DNA of 64,000 bases, taken from the NCBI RefSeq assembly GCF_022539505.1, contig NC_061514.1, forward strand, positions 324,739,090 through 324,803,089, given 5' to 3'. Both the position numbers and the translations under genes were made by a program. Positions 11,968-23,971 of the stretch are shown here, piece by piece. The stretch comes from Lolium rigidum. Its lineage: Eukaryota; Streptophyta; Magnoliopsida; Poales; Poaceae. How positions within the stretch are numbered: position 1 is the first letter of the stretch; every line of letters begins with the position of its first letter. Under the pieces are notes generated by a model. That model was not told the DNA's origin, did not search any database, and saw only the letters and a list, made by a program, of their open reading frames with translations.

Positions 11968-12353
11968 TGACAAAGGATTAACTTGTCAATGCCTATGGAT
12001 TATAGGCTAGGGTTTAGTTAGAAGTAGAGGGCAAGTAGATCTCGAAGGTTTCAGCCGAAAAGTACTCGACGAATATGAAAACTAGGGTTTGCAGACAATG
12101 ATTCGATGATCTTCTCGTCCCTCGACCCCCCCTTTATATAGGTGGAGCCGAGGGATTCGTGCTATACAGGGATTACATAGTCCGGGACGGTTTCTAACTC
12201 ATCCCGCCAGATTACAAATAACACTTCCTATTACAACTCTATCTTTTCCTTAAATACATCTTGGGCTCTCGAGTCTTCTTATTCTTCGGGTAGTGGGCCT
12301 TCAATAAACCCCGGGTACTATATTAGGCAGGCCCATTTGGGATGCCTATGTCA
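11968..12353 (-). repeat. 5' LTR of element A
   Basis: This 386-bp LTR starts TGACATAGGCATCCC on the minus strand and ends CCTTTGTCA. Its inverse copy lies at 23972-24356 (385 bp, element B), aligned over its full length by eye. It holds a TATA-like stretch (ctttatataggtgg on the plus strand near 12131), read on the minus strand as the likely Pol II start region. Confidence 0.85.
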
Positions 12354-12703
12354 CTTGTCCACCAGGCTCTGGCAGGTCCTGACAGGTAGTGGGTGGCGAA
12401 CAGTACTTTCTCTGTGGCTTCAACTTGCGCAACTTCGAGGTTGTTCTCCATTGTCTGGAGCCAGTCATCCGCATCGAGGGGCTCTTCGGTCTTGCTGAAA
12501 ATAGGTGGGTTGGTGTTTTGAAAGTTCTTCAGTTTTGACCCAGGGTGGTCGTGGTTTCCATGGCCATTGTTGTTCTGAGCAATCAGCTGCAGTGCAGTAA
12601 TGTTGGCTTGGCGTTCAGCTCTCTCGGCTTCTCGGTCGGCCATCATCATCTCTAGCATCTGCATCATTGCGTCTTGGGTGGCGCTGCGGGTTGGTGGGGC
12701 CAT
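12354..12703 (-). pseudogene. gag: N-terminal gag fragment of element C, truncated by element A
   Basis: ATG at 12703 opens MAPPTRSATQDAMMQML, followed by a helical Glu/Arg/Ala stretch and the gag core start NPPIFSKTEEPLDADDWL, then ATHYLSGPARAWW. This is the standard Ty3/gypsy gag opening, with the PPIF and LDADDWL signatures. The frame is intact up to the Trp-Trp pair and then runs into element A's LTR at 12353. The disruption is therefore by insertion and not by point decay, so this fragment looks younger than A's gag. Confidence 0.85.
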
Positions 12704-12977
12704 CTGATCATTGAGGTAGATGATAAGATAAGAGGGAAATTTCTATGGTTTGTTTTGTTAAAGTTTATAAAGTTCATAATTTTGAAAACTTGCGTAGTGT
12801 TGCGGGGGTAAAACCAACAACACTTTTTCATTCATACCAAACATCACATATTACAAAGCTAACACACCGTTGGTTTGAAGAACCATTCATTCGCTCTACG
12901 ATACAAGGGGATCCCGATACAACTCACACCTACTTAAGTGCTGGGTGATACTACTATTCCGGGTGGATTCTTCGTCT

Positions 12978-13451
12978 TCACGGGTGCTGTGCTTGGCGAG
13001 AGGCGAGGGCGTTGTCCAAATCCCTGCGGGTTTTGTACAGCCTGAAGTCCTGATGTGCTGCATAGGGGTTCATCTCCGTACGTGATGGCATGGTCATCGG
13101 TCTTCCCATGGAGTCATGTCTTGGGTAGTAGATGAAGCGAGTGTTCCGGATCTTGTTCTCATTTTGTCCGCACAGACGGGCAATGGCTTCTTGCATAGCA
13201 CCGACTAGTCCTTCCTTCCGAGTGCTTCCCGTTACGGAAAACCAGATGGTTTCCCATACCGGGGCTCCAAGATTTCTTCGTAGATCGAGTAGAAACTTCC
13301 CACCGAGGGGTTCTCCGGAGTGGTTGTTGAGGGGTATTCCGAAGAACTCGGGATACGGGTGTCCTAGATATTCCACTAGTTGCTTCAAATCCTTTTCGAA
13401 CTTTAGGTCGCCTCCGGGACCAAGCTGATAGAACTCCCATGGGTACTCCAT
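12978..13451 (-). CDS. Unassigned ORF between primer site and gag in element C
   Basis: An open frame of 157 codons starts at 13451 (MEYPWEFYQLGPGG) and stops at 12978. It lies between the primer site and gag, where only a short leader is usual. The product is rich in Arg, Pro and aromatic residues (LGHPYPEFFGIPLNNH, FIYYPRHDSMGRP) and has no membrane segment, no zinc-knuckle and no gag core that I can see. The residue pattern looks protein-like rather than random: an uninterrupted frame, balanced composition and a proper ATG. I do not recognise a domain. It could be an accessory protein of the retrotransposon or a captured host exon; a conserved 5' gag extension is a third possibility. Confidence 0.5.
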   Translation of the reverse strand: MEYPWEFYQLGPGGDLKFEKDLKQLVEYLGHPYPEFFGIPLNNHSGEPLGGKFLLDLRRNLGAPVWETIWFSVTGSTRKEGLVGAMQEAIARLCGQNENKIRNTRFIYYPRHDSMGRPMTMPSRTEMNPYAAHQDFRLYKTRRDLDNALASRQAQHP

Positions 13452-13663
13452 CTGTGAGCAATTAGGATAAGTAAGTTAAAGAAGTAGTCAAGTGTGCAAA
13501 ATTTATGTAGGCTTGCAAAGAAAGTAGAGTATAGATTTCTCTTTTTTGAAAAAGATCTCAAGGATAAGAGTAAGAACAAGTTGCACAAATATTCACTTCA
13601 TTGGTTTTTGAAACTAAGTTTTTCGAACGTCCATTCTAACTAGGGTCTCCTAAGGTCAAACAA

Positions 13664-13676
13664 TGGCTCGATACCA
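13664..13676 (-). other. Primer-binding site of element C (initiator Met tRNA type)
   Basis: The minus strand reads TGGTATCGAGCCA three bases from the LTR edge. This equals the usual TGGTATCAGAGCCA complement of initiator tRNA-Met with one base missing. Confidence 0.65.
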
Positions 13677-13679
13677 ACT

Positions 13680-16600
13680 TGTCAACACCCGGATTTTTAA
13701 GTCCGGATGCTCGTTATGCCATACATCGCAATCCCAGGAATATTGTTGTTGCGAGACATAACAGTTGAATATCATAAGTCATCATTTATTACATACCGTA
13801 ATCGTCTTACAAATAGAGATCACAAGATCCAATATTACACACATAGTTGATCTATTGTTTCAACACACATCACAAATACATAGCGGAAGCGTAAAGATAA
13901 GGGACTCTCTAGTCCACAGGCCAACGTCTGACGTCGGGAGTAGTCCTAGTTGTCGTAGACGTCCCGATGTCCATCCTCTTCATACTGCTTGTTCCTCTTC
14001 ATAGTCCGGCCATTTGAATAGCCGGGGACAAAGCCGTGAGTACTTCAAAGTACTCGCAAACTAATACTAATGTAAGTACTAACATTTCTAGTAAGGGGGA
14101 TGCTAAGCTCTAGTTTCTTTTGCATAAAGCCAATTTTAGTTCACAAACATTTTAGTAAACAACTCTTCATGTGCTAACTAACTCAAGTGGGAACATTAGT
14201 GTCATTCCCACAACTCAATTGTATTTCAAGTGAAAGTCACCATTTCAAGTTCAAATCACAAGTCACCCTTCACATGTCACATTTTTGAAAAGTTCTGATG
14301 ACGGAACAGTATGACCTTTCCAACCGTCCATAACCGTGGACGCGGCTATTCGAATAGTTCTACACTCTGCAGAGGTCGTACACTTTTGCCACAACATTTG
14401 CAATAATCCGTCAGGGTTAACTGGCCCTGATTTATCACACTCCGTGTGCGGACTACCAACCATAACCTTTCACCTACATACCCTAGTATAGGCACCTCTC
14501 CCCATGAGCTTGGCCTCCCAGTGAAGACAGACGGTCAGCCTGGGAACTGCACAGGGCTTGGGCCGGACATTCACCTCATTTCACGTCATTTCACATCATT
14601 TCATATTTCTTTGGAGGCAGCCCTTGGCATAACCCCGATGACGCTTGTTTAGAGGGAACCCATACTAAGATACATAAACTTCTAGTTAAGCCCTACCCAT
14701 ATCAGGTATTGTGGGGGTACTTGCAAAATTGGAATGGTATGGCATCCGAACCCAACCATCAGTTTTTGTAAAGTTCACCATGTCATTCACAAGTCATAAT
14801 CACCTTCAAAATCTTTCAATAGAATGACTCATCATTCCAAGGTTTTCAAAGTCATTTCATTTCACAAGTTCCCATCTAGAGTAGTCACTTTTATTTGTTA
14901 GCACTAGCAACTAGTCATGAGGGGTGCTAACTAGCTTATAGCTTTCTAGGCTAAGTTTGGTGCTCTTGTTCTACTCTATATCTAGACCAAGTGAATCATG
15001 AATCAAAAAGTAACTTTGATAAATCAAAATCAATAAAGCTTGTAAAGTAAAAGCTTGGGATGGGATCATTAAACATAAAGTATGATGTAGTGGTGCCTTG
15101 CTCTATCGGAGCTTTGCACTTGGGTAACTTGCAAGAATATTAGCTTGCATAGGTGTTAGCTTGCAAGAGTATAGCTTGCCTTGGTGGTTGAGGTGGTCAA
15201 AGTGGTCTTCTTCTCCTTGAAAGTAGACTTCCTCCTCCTCTTGATACTCCTCGGTACTAGCGTCTAAAATACGAATACGAGGATACAATCACCAAACAAT
15301 TCATTGGCTATTCCAAACATCACATATATTCACACAAACTATTCTATTCACACAATTAATACAATTTGGTGCATTGGTGGTCTTGCTTTGAGGAAAAATA
15401 ATTTCCTCTCATTTTATATGTAAATGATAGTTTCCATATAGTTCTTGAGGAATAATTTCCTCTCATTGAATCTTCTTTAAGATTTAATTTCTCAAACCAT
15501 CACACATGAATTTATGTTGACCTAAGTAAACCATTCATCATCATCATTTGAGAAAATGATTTAAATGAAGTAGAGATACCTCATACTATTTGACAATTCT
15601 ACCAATGATTTAAAATCTCCAAATATTTCATATGAGAGCATTTGACCGAGGGTTCAAACTTCATGTGAAAGTACTTAGGGAAAGATTTAAATGAAGTGAA
15701 ACACTTCATACAATTTACACAACTTAAACTAGCATCACACATTACTATGGAGTGGGTAGATGTGTTTTTCTTATTTAAGGAAAATAAGTTCCTCTCCTGC
15801 TAATTAAGGTGTTACTTTTAATTACTTAGAGAAATAATTTCCTTTCATTATCTTATTAAGATTTAATTTCTCTTATGAATAATATATGACCTAGGTTGTC
15901 ATCTGAGAAAATGATTTAAATGAGGTTCCATACCTCATGCAATTTAATACTAACATGGTAGTGATTTAATGTCACCAAATAACTCAATATGAGATTATAT
16001 AGACCATGGTCACTACCTCATGTTGAATTACTTGAGAACAAGATTTAAATGAGAGGAATACCTCTCATATGATTTAACACATAGTTGTAACTAAGTTAAC
16101 AACTACTATTGAGGTGATTTAATATCATCAACAATTCATATGAGACATATATGACCAGAGTCTCTACCTCATTTTGAATGGTTCATGACAAGATTTAAGT
16201 GAGAGAAAAACTCCCCTATGAATTATTAATAGTTTTGGACAATATTTTTGACTAGAACTAGCCATATAGTCCTTTAATTAATCTAGGCCATGATCATTCA
16301 AAGTAAGCATGGTATATTTTTGCATAAACAATTAGTACAGGTGTAATGTGATTTATAGGAGTTGGAATTAACTTAAAATCATTTGTGGTTGATTTTTAAT
16401 AATTATTCTAAGGCAGAAAAGTTCCTGTCTTGTTTATTTTTCTGCTTTAATTCTACAACAGATATGGGTTTGAGTCCAATGGCATTGTGTAGAGAAAACT
16501 TTAAGCTTTCCAAATATATAAAATTTGTAGAATTTGGCCAAGTAGATTTGGAGTTATTCAATTTCTAACACAGCATCAGTTTGCAATTTATCTAAAAAGA

Positions 16601-19086
16601 ATTAAACGAATTTGAATTCAAACAGGGGGCGGGAAAGAAGTGGGCCGAATTGAATTAAAACGGCCCAGGTCCAGCCCACCACGGTCCACAGACGCGTGGG
16701 CTGCCTGACAGCAGGGGACCCGCCTGTCAGTGACTGTTGCTTACCGAAACGGTACTGGAGGCTGTGAGTCGTTAGATTAGAAGGAGATCGGACGGCAGAG
16801 GATCGTCGTCGTCGTCGACGAGAGGCAGACGCGGGCGCGGCGGATGAAGGGGGTCGACGGCGAGCAGGGACTCCGGCGAGGGTCGGCGACGAGGCAGGAG
16901 GAGGTTGTCGACGACGGCGATGCTTCTCGAACAAGTCGCAGGTCCTGGGGTGGCTTCTAGCTCCGGCGGCTTCTGCGGCGGAGCACGGGCGGCGATGGTG
17001 CAATTGAGCGGCGGTGGTGCGCAATGTTGAGGGGGAGAGTGCGAGGAGGCTCAGAGGAGGGAGGGAAGTCGATTGGCGTGCTCAGATGAGGAGGATGAGC
17101 TCTCCTTTTATAGGCGCTCGTGGTGATGCGGGGCGCGGGCGAGGTCAACGGCGGGGTCGTCGGTCCACAGCGGCGAAGGAGCGAGGAAGGTGCGCAGGAG
17201 GTAGGCGACGTCATGGCGGTCCTTGGGGCATTAATGGCGCGGTACGGCGAGGCGTACGACGGTCGGGCGATGGCGCGTACTGGCGCGGATGCGGCGGGAT
17301 TTCGTCTTTGTCTCCGGCGGCGGCGGGCAAGGGCAGTGGTCGCGCGCGTGTCTGGCGCGTCCGCGGTGGCACGGTGATGCTCAAGGCGTCGAGAGGCGGT
17401 ACAGGGCGTGACCGAGGTGGTGGCGCGGCGCGTGTCCAGTGGTGCTCGTACGTGCACTGCTGCGACATCAGCGGCATGTCCTGGCCGTCCTGGGCGCGCG
17501 ATCTCCGGCGACTGTCGGCGTCCTCTCCGACCAGGGCTTGTATAGGCTGCAGTAGGGAGGTGAGGTGGAGGTACTGGACATGGTGGTCGTGGTTGGGGAA
17601 GAAGGGAGAGAAGAGAGGGGGAACATGGCCGGCATGGCCATGCCATGCTAGCTTTGGCTCCTCCTCTTAGGGTTTATGGGTTGGTGTAGGGAGAGAGGGG
17701 ACAGGTGAGCAAGGTGGAGTGAAATGGGGCAAGTTATTTTGGGGTAAAGCACTATTTCAAATAGTGTTTGCAAATATGCCTATTTGCAAATAGCAAGTTT
17801 TGTCAAAATTTGGTTTGTGCACTTTGGTTCAAAAATTTGAAAATGGAGGATTGGGATGAGTTGCAATTGACCAGAGACACTCACAAGTGGTGGTGGAATT
17901 TTAAGAATAAAAGAAATGCAATTTTGCTCAAGGTGAGATTGTTGCATTTGATAAAAAGTCTCAACTTTGCATTAATATAGAATTTGATCCACAGTGAATT
18001 TGGCATGGTTGTCTTTACAAAAGTTGTTCACCTTGATGTCCTCTTGGATGACATGCAAAGACTTGAGCAAGTTTGGTTTGAAAATTTTGAATTGCAAGGG
18101 CTCAAAGTAGTGACCAGACTATAATTGGCAGATTTGACCAATAACACATGTGAGCACAATTTGAGTTTGAAATTCATTTGAATTGTGTATCTTTGATTCC
18201 AAAAGTTGTGATAAGTGTTTAATAACATTATTCAACTAATGGTGAAGACCAAAAATGGTCTAGGTGAAAGATTTAGAAAAATGGCATAAACCATATGTGA
18301 GGGTTTTGTGAATTTCTAACTTTTATTCTTTTATTTTTCTTTGCTTCACTTTGACAAGAGTGAGGTTTATTTGGGGTTAGAATTAGTTGGGTGAAAGGTT
18401 CAAACCATTTTAGGACAATGGAGGTGGCTAGGTCAAGATTTGATAGTTTTGCTAAGTGCCACATATGCCTCTATGCATAAGATGGATTTTATTTTGATTC
18501 TCACTTAAATTGGTTGGTAAGTACCTGGTTGAGTGGGTGGAGGTATTTCCAATCATCTACACAAGGTAAGCAAACAAAGTTTTAGTTTTTACACAAAGTA
18601 GCCATGGGCTTGCATATGCCCCTTTTTCTTATTTAAGATCACCTCTTCTTATTTTGGTTTTTCAAAGATTTGTGACAAGAGAGATGAGGTCTAGGGTTTA
18701 GTGGGGTTCACAATGGTTCACCACCATTTAGCAAAAATAATAAAGGTAGGGTTCAAGATTTACCTATTAGGGCTATATGCCTATATATGTCTTTTTCTTT
18801 ATTTTGGTTTCTCAAAATAGATCCATTTGTATTTGAGAAGATCAAGGTTTAGGGTTTTTCTTATTTGATTTCTTTCTCTTTTATTTTATTGGGTTTGTGA
18901 TCTTCACTTGATTACTTTAGGGTTTTAGGGTTTATCACATAAGCATAATAACACTCATCATGGCAAAACACAAGTATTAGGTATGAGCACTATGCATAGC
19001 ACTCTAAATAAGAAAAGTTTTTGTTGGTTCTCATTTTTGAAAAAGGAAATTCATTTTCTCTTTGTTTTGAAATTTGGGGTGTTACA
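13680..19086 (-). repeat. 5' LTR of element C (5407 bp)
   Basis: Boundaries are TGTCAACACCC at 13680 and GGGGTGTTACA ending at 19086, a near-perfect terminal inverted repeat with TG/CA ends. Most of it is AT-rich; 16640-17670 is strongly GC-rich and contains the putative promoter. Long frames in both strands of that GC-rich part are composition artefacts. Apart from the promoter I see no gene. Its partner LTR is outside the window. Confidence 0.75.
17106..17112 (-). promoter_or_regulatory. TATA box in LTR of element C
   Basis: The minus strand reads GCCTATAAAAGGAGAGC inside the GC-rich part of the LTR, correctly oriented for transcription toward gag. It would put the RNA start near 17080. 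Confidence 0.5.
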
Positions 19087-22000
19087 GAAGTCGCGAGTTT
19101 GAGAGGCGCGATCCTGAAATCTGACAATTTGGCGGGTCCTCTCTGGGGTAGCCCAAAACAGAGAACCGTGATCAAGGGAAAGGTTAACAAGAAGGTTTGC
19201 CCTAGTATTTACCCTCTCATCTTCGGCAACGGCATCGGTAAAGGAACCTATTAAAACAAAGGAGCGAGAAAGATTTAAGAGACGTAGCATGAAGATGGAA
19301 GATATCGAGGGTAAAACAAGCATACCCGACATATCCGCACTGGCTTCATTCATTAACTCGAGCATGAAATTCTCTCGAGCAGTCGCCTTCTCAGCCTCGG
19401 AAGTAGCAATCTCCCTAGCAGCCATGGCCTCGCGAGCTTGTTGAAGTGCAATTTTTTCGGCTTCAGATGACTTACGAGACTTTTCCAACATCACAAGTGT
19501 TTGCTTCTTCGCATACTGGAGTTGCTGCCGAAGTTCATCTAATTCTTGCGGCAAGGAATCTTCGGCAGGTGTAGTATCAGCAAAAGCTCTCCTTGAGCGA
19601 GAAGAAGAAGGCGAAGTATTGGAAGGACCAGGAGTTGGCGTATAATTGTCAAAAATCAACTGGAAAAAAGAAATATTTCGACATCAATCACTGAGTAAAG
19701 ATAGATTTCCATTCATTCCCATAATATATACATGTCTATTACAAAAGAAGGACCTTCTAGAGACCTACTGAAGCAGTTATCGCCAAAGAACACTACGGCG
19801 ACAATACCAAAAGAAAGAGGTACGCTAAAAAGAAAAAAGCAAAGATGCATTCAACTAGACCTCCGGCCTTGATGAGCTAGGAGTCGAAGACGGTTTGATC
19901 CCGAGATAGGCCAGGATTTTCTTCGTGTTGGGCTTAGCTGCCTTAATCAACGACTTCCACCTCGATTGCTCTATCTGCTCAGTGTCGCCAACTTTCGCCC
20001 AGTCGATAGTTTGCTGGCTATCGGCAACCAAAGCAACAATGTTTTCAACGGCGACCTTCATATTCTCATGACGCACCTTCAGCCCAAGATCTTCTGGTGG
20101 ATCAAAGCACTTGGCCAGATTAAGGAAAGTTGCGGGTTCCTCTTTCTTTGGGAAGAAATAGGGAAAGAGCCGCGACAGCCCTGCTTTAGCGTGATCAATG
20201 CCTTCGCGTGCCTCTGACCCATGAAACTCGAGGAAAGAAAGGGCGTCGAGAAGAGGATCATCGTCGGGATCTTCAAGTTCAAAATCTTGAGCCGTTCTAT
20301 CTGTCAAGGAAGAAACTTATTGAGCAACAAACGAGTGCGAGAAAAGAAAATACAAAGGATATGAAATGGTTCGGATACTTGCGAGAAAGCGGCGACTTTG
20401 CGTCCTTATACGCTTAAGGATCGCTTCCTCGCGAGCAGATTGTGCAGTTATATGCTCGCTCAGTGAAGTTTCGGCAGCGTGAAGCCTCCTCCTAAGATCT
20501 TCGACACTAGCAGCTTCAGTCTTGGCCTTGTCAGCCTCTGCTCTGGCTTGAACAGCATCTAATTCAGCTTTCTTACGAGCCTCTTCACTTTGCTCTAATT
20601 TTTGAGTAAGTGCATTGGCACGCTCGTTGATAGCCGCCAATTTTTCTGCCAAGAAAGATAAAACTTCGTTAAAATATCGACAACAAAGGAGTAACAGAGT
20701 AATGGTAAAAAAGAAAGCAGCAATGCATTACCTTCAGTTTGGTTAGCATATTCACGATACCCAATGAATTGAGCACCGATGCGAATAAGCTCTTTGATCA
20801 TGGGCTGTTAAGAAAAGAAAGGGACAAAGCAAGAAAATTTCGGTATGAGAAAAATATAATGGTATCCAGAAGCAAACAGAGGAAGTACAGACAGTGACAA
20901 GAGTATGGAGAACTTACATCATCCAAGAGAGGGTTCGAAGAGCTACTCAGTTGGAGACTCGGCTCCGGAATTGCTTCAGTCCTTGCCCTTTTTAGCGAAG
21001 GGACAAGGGGGCTCGAAGGAGGAGTAGATGTGCCGACGTTTTGTTGAGGAGGCGAGGATTCTTCTCCCTCAACTGGCTTTTCCGAAATAACTAGAGTATG
21101 TGACGTACTCGTTCGAGCAGCCACATCCAAAGTTGGTGTTTCTTCATCATCATCACTGTGGAAAAAGAGGTGGCAGCATAAAAAGCAAGGCAAACAAAAT
21201 TCTTCGAATAGAAAAATAAAAAAAAGACAGGGAACTCACGAACGATGAGACTCTCAAGATATGGGTCATACGCTGCCTTTCGCGGTGAAGGAGCAACTTC
21301 TTCGGGTTGGGAGGTCCCGGAATCTTCGACATCACTCCTTTTCCTTTTGTTCTTGGGAGAAACGGCAGGAGGAGGAGATTGTGCTGATATAGTACCTTCG
21401 GAAGCAGCATCCTTTTCAATAGATCCCGCAGATTTTCGAGAATCTGCGGGTTCATTCACAAAAGAGGGGGCCTCCTGGTTGTCATCAGCGACAATAGCCC
21501 TTTCCTCGACATCTCCACCCTCAGGAAGAGGAGGAAGAGAAGCCATAGTAGGATGGTTCTGCAGAAAAATAACGACAAAAGAAAAATTAGAGAGATATCA
21601 ATAGAATGAGATGCAGGAAAAGTTCGGAACAAGATAAAAATTCGAGAAGACAAAATACCTTGGGGAGAGGATTGGTGGAGCTGTATGGTTCCACGCGGCA
21701 AGAGGAGGGAATAGGATCCCTCTTGCTCAGCGAGGAAATTCTTCGAATAAGCTTTTCCAAGTCCTTCACAGAAAGATCATTGGAGAGCCTATTGGCGTCA
21801 TTTTCACCAGCATATGTCCAAAGGGGATTTTTGCGAGCCTGAAGAGGCTGCACTCTAATCCTAAGAAAATAGGCAGTGATTTGAACACCAGACAGCTCCT
21901 TGCCTCGAGTATTTTGAAGCTGATGAATACGAGACATAAGTGCTTCTGTCGCCTTTTTCTCTTCTTCGGAAGCTTCGGCATCCCGGGAGCGGCGGCGTTG

Positions 22001-22543
22001 AATTTTGGCACTTCCGTCAAAAGGGACTATGTTGTGCTCTACGGAGTTGGCACTTTCTTCGTGTATGTAGAGCCACCTTTTGCGCCATCCTTGGACGGAA
22101 TCGGGAAATTTGACGTCGAAGTAATCAACGTCGGTTCGGACACGAATAACAACACCACCTATGTTATAGGTGGCGTTGTGAGCGCCATTGCGGCGAAGGC
22201 AGAAAATGCGTTTCCAAAGAACCCAATTAGGAGGGATTCCAAGGAAGCATTCGCACAGTGTGATGAAAATAGAAATGTGAAGGATGGAATTGGGGGTCAG
22301 CTGGTGCAGCTGAATCCCATAGACAAAGAGAAGGCCGCGGAGGAAATCGTGAATTGGGGTAGAAAGGCCGCGGGTGAGATGATCAACGAAACTAACCCGG
22401 TACTCCATTGGAGGGTTGGGATAGCTTTCTTCGCTGGGAAAGCGGATGGCGTCTTCTTTCTTCATCAAGCCAAGCCTCTTCAGCATGTTGACGTCTTGGT
22501 TGGAGATTTTAGATCTCTCCCACTCAAGATCTTCGGCGGCCAT
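19087..22543 (-). CDS. Antisense multi-exon gene of element B, 3' end cut by element C
   Basis: ATG at 22543 (MAAEDLEWERSK) starts an 885-nt first exon with no stop. Predicted minus-strand exons are 22543-21659, 21558-21240, 21155-20918, 20804-20732, 20645-20379, 20300-19855, then 19659-19326 and 19247-19087. Introns have GT and AG ends and T-rich tracts before the acceptor. Frame is kept across introns 1, 3, 4 and 5. Exon 2 appears one base short relative to copy A, which shifts exon 3 unless another donor is used. Exon 6 ends in TAG (19857-19855); splicing GGAG/GTCTAG to CAG would bypass it and join exon 7 in frame. The N-terminal domain resembles Pfam Transposase_28; exons 5 and 7 encode coiled coils (ARKKAELDAVQARAEADK; EAEKIALQQAREAMAA). 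Element C truncates the last exon. Function unknown; listed as nearly intact but incomplete. Confidence 0.65.
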
Positions 22544-22719
22544 CTTGGATTCCGGAGTACTTGTGGCGAGTGAGTCGCGTGCGCGGTGGCATCAACGGCC
22601 TTGGAAAAAGCAATGCTTGTGCGTGCGGAAGATCAAACAGAGTTGGGCGCAAGGGAAGTTTTTGCAGAGGGGAACAGATGTGCGGCGCAAGCGAAGGAGC
22701 GGACCGAGGTTGAAGAAAG

Positions 22720-22729
22720 GTTTATATAG
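22720..22729 (-). promoter_or_regulatory. TATA box of antisense gene in B
   Basis: The minus strand reads CCTATATAAA about 180 bp upstream of the ATG at 22543, in the same place as the TATATAAA of copy A. Confidence 0.5.
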
Positions 22730-23039
22730 GATTCGCGAGAAGTAATGCACCGTTGGATGAAGAAATCGTGTGGTGAAAAAAGATCTAGTAGATAAAAGGG
22801 TAAAAAGGTATTTTTACCGAGGTGGAATAGCACGGGCGTTACCGTACGTGCGCCGGGAAAAGCGGAGGACGTGTGTCCCCCACTTGCACGACGTGTCAAC
22901 GTGGTGGGAACAATGGACCCACAAGGCAGAAAAATCCCGACTATTAATAGAGATGAAGTGAATTTGACAAAGGAAAGTATGTCGACAAGAAAAATAAAAG
23001 GAGAATGGCGACGAGGAGAAGTTATTTGAATACTTCGGG

Positions 23040-23360
23040 AGCCTTTGGTCAAATACAAGTTTTTGCCCAAATGCTCGGGGGCTACTTCGATAAAAGTAAA
23101 ATTTCGACTATGGCAATATAGAAATTGCGGGAGCCTACAACCAAGCACAAGTTCGTGGCTGTAGCCTCGGGGGCTACTCCCATCGGGAGCGCTGTTCGCG
23201 CACCCGAGAGATAAAAAAAAAGAGAATATCGGGAAATAATGACAATATAGCGACAAGGCGGACTAAAATGTTGAGCCTACAACCAAGCACAAGTTCTTGG
23301 CTGTAGCCTCGGGGGCTACTCCCATCGGGAACGCTGTTCGCGTGCCCGATGAAATTAAAA
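23040..23360 (-). repeat. Subrepeats in 3' region of B
   Basis: Blocks with GTAGCCTCGGGGGCTACTCC start at 23161 and 23303 (142 bp apart). A weaker unit lies near 23070 (CTCGGGGGCTACTTCG). They are the inverse of A's 417-760 units. Each contains the same CTCGGGGGCTAC as the real polypurine tract before the LTR. Confidence 0.7.
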
Positions 23361-23957
23361 AAGGAAAAGGAAGAAAGATAGAAAAGCAAGAGAGTATATT
23401 TCGAGTTATAATTAACTCTACATATACTCCCATCGGGAGATTAATATAAGTCATATTTGACTCGATAAAATGTGCCATTCCAACAGCCGGAAAACCACTC
23501 GACAATATATTCTCGAACGCCAAAGTTGCGATCAATTTCCGAATGCCGCAAATTTGCGAAGGTAAGACCCCGGATCCGTTCTGTTGGGCGTGGCATCGCC
23601 GAAGAGCGTGCTCTGCTACTTTTATCCGTATCAACGGATACGAAGAAAAATCCTAACGGACGCGTTAGGTACTCGATAAATTTGACTCGGGACTCGACGG
23701 AATGGTAAGACCTTAAGCGGCACTTGTCGAAGTTTGCACCGGTATCCCGAGATCATGTCCGGGGACGTGATCTTGAAGTAGGTTTTTGCGGATTGCCACT
23801 AGAGCAGTTAACTAGTACCTGATCCGTCAGATGAACTAGCCCCAATTACCATTATCCCTGTACAAAATAGAATTTTATATGGAGAAATATAAAAGAGTTA
23901 AAGCTCTCGAATAAAAATAAACAGTGGAGATTTTCCCTGACTCTACGATTCAAGCAA

Positions 23958-23971
23958 AATCTCGGGGGCTA
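23958..23971 (+). other. Polypurine tract of element B
   Basis: ATCTCGGGGGCTAC sits directly before the TGACATAGG start of the 3' LTR, the position where plus-strand priming occurs. It is less pure in purines than usual. Confidence 0.5.

Larger units (their letters stand above)
1..12353 (-). mobile_element. Element A: Tat-lineage Ty3/gypsy LTR retrotransposon, 3' end outside window
   Basis: Read on the minus strand the order is 5' LTR (12353-11968), primer site, gag, protease, reverse transcriptase, RNase H, a second RNase H, integrase, then a long region with an oppositely oriented gene. Pol order PR-RT-RH-INT is that of Ty3/gypsy. A second plant-type RNase H after the first, and an antisense gene between integrase and 3' LTR, are known traits of Tat-lineage elements. 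Bases 1 onward match the inverse of 23775 in element B, which places A's 3' LTR about 200 bp left of base 1. Frameshifts in every domain show A is dead. It is inserted in element C: C's gag reading frame runs up to 12354 and is broken there. The expected 5-bp target duplication (cttgt at 12354-12358) cannot be confirmed because its partner is outside. Confidence 0.85.
12354..19086 (-). mobile_element. Element C: Ty3/gypsy LTR retrotransposon with 5.4-kb LTR, partial
   Basis: On the minus strand this shows a complete 5' LTR (19086-13680), a Met-tRNA-type primer site, an upstream ORF, and the start of gag, which is cut by element A at 12354. The rest of C must lie left of A, outside the window. 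The LTR joins element B at 19086/19087, so C is inserted in B's antisense gene; gaagt at 19087-19091 would be the target duplication. The very long LTR, initiator-Met primer site and gag type suggest a chromovirus (Tekay/Del group), but pol is not in view and this is an inference. Confidence 0.75.

Noticed and set aside
13664..13676. tRNA-like TGGCTCGATACCA
   Set aside because: No tRNA fold surrounds it. Its position at the LTR edge shows it is a primer-binding site.
16602..17670. Several long Arg/Pro-rich open frames on both strands
   Set aside because: They lie in the GC-rich part of element C's LTR, overlap each other on both strands, and have low-complexity composition. They are GC artefacts.
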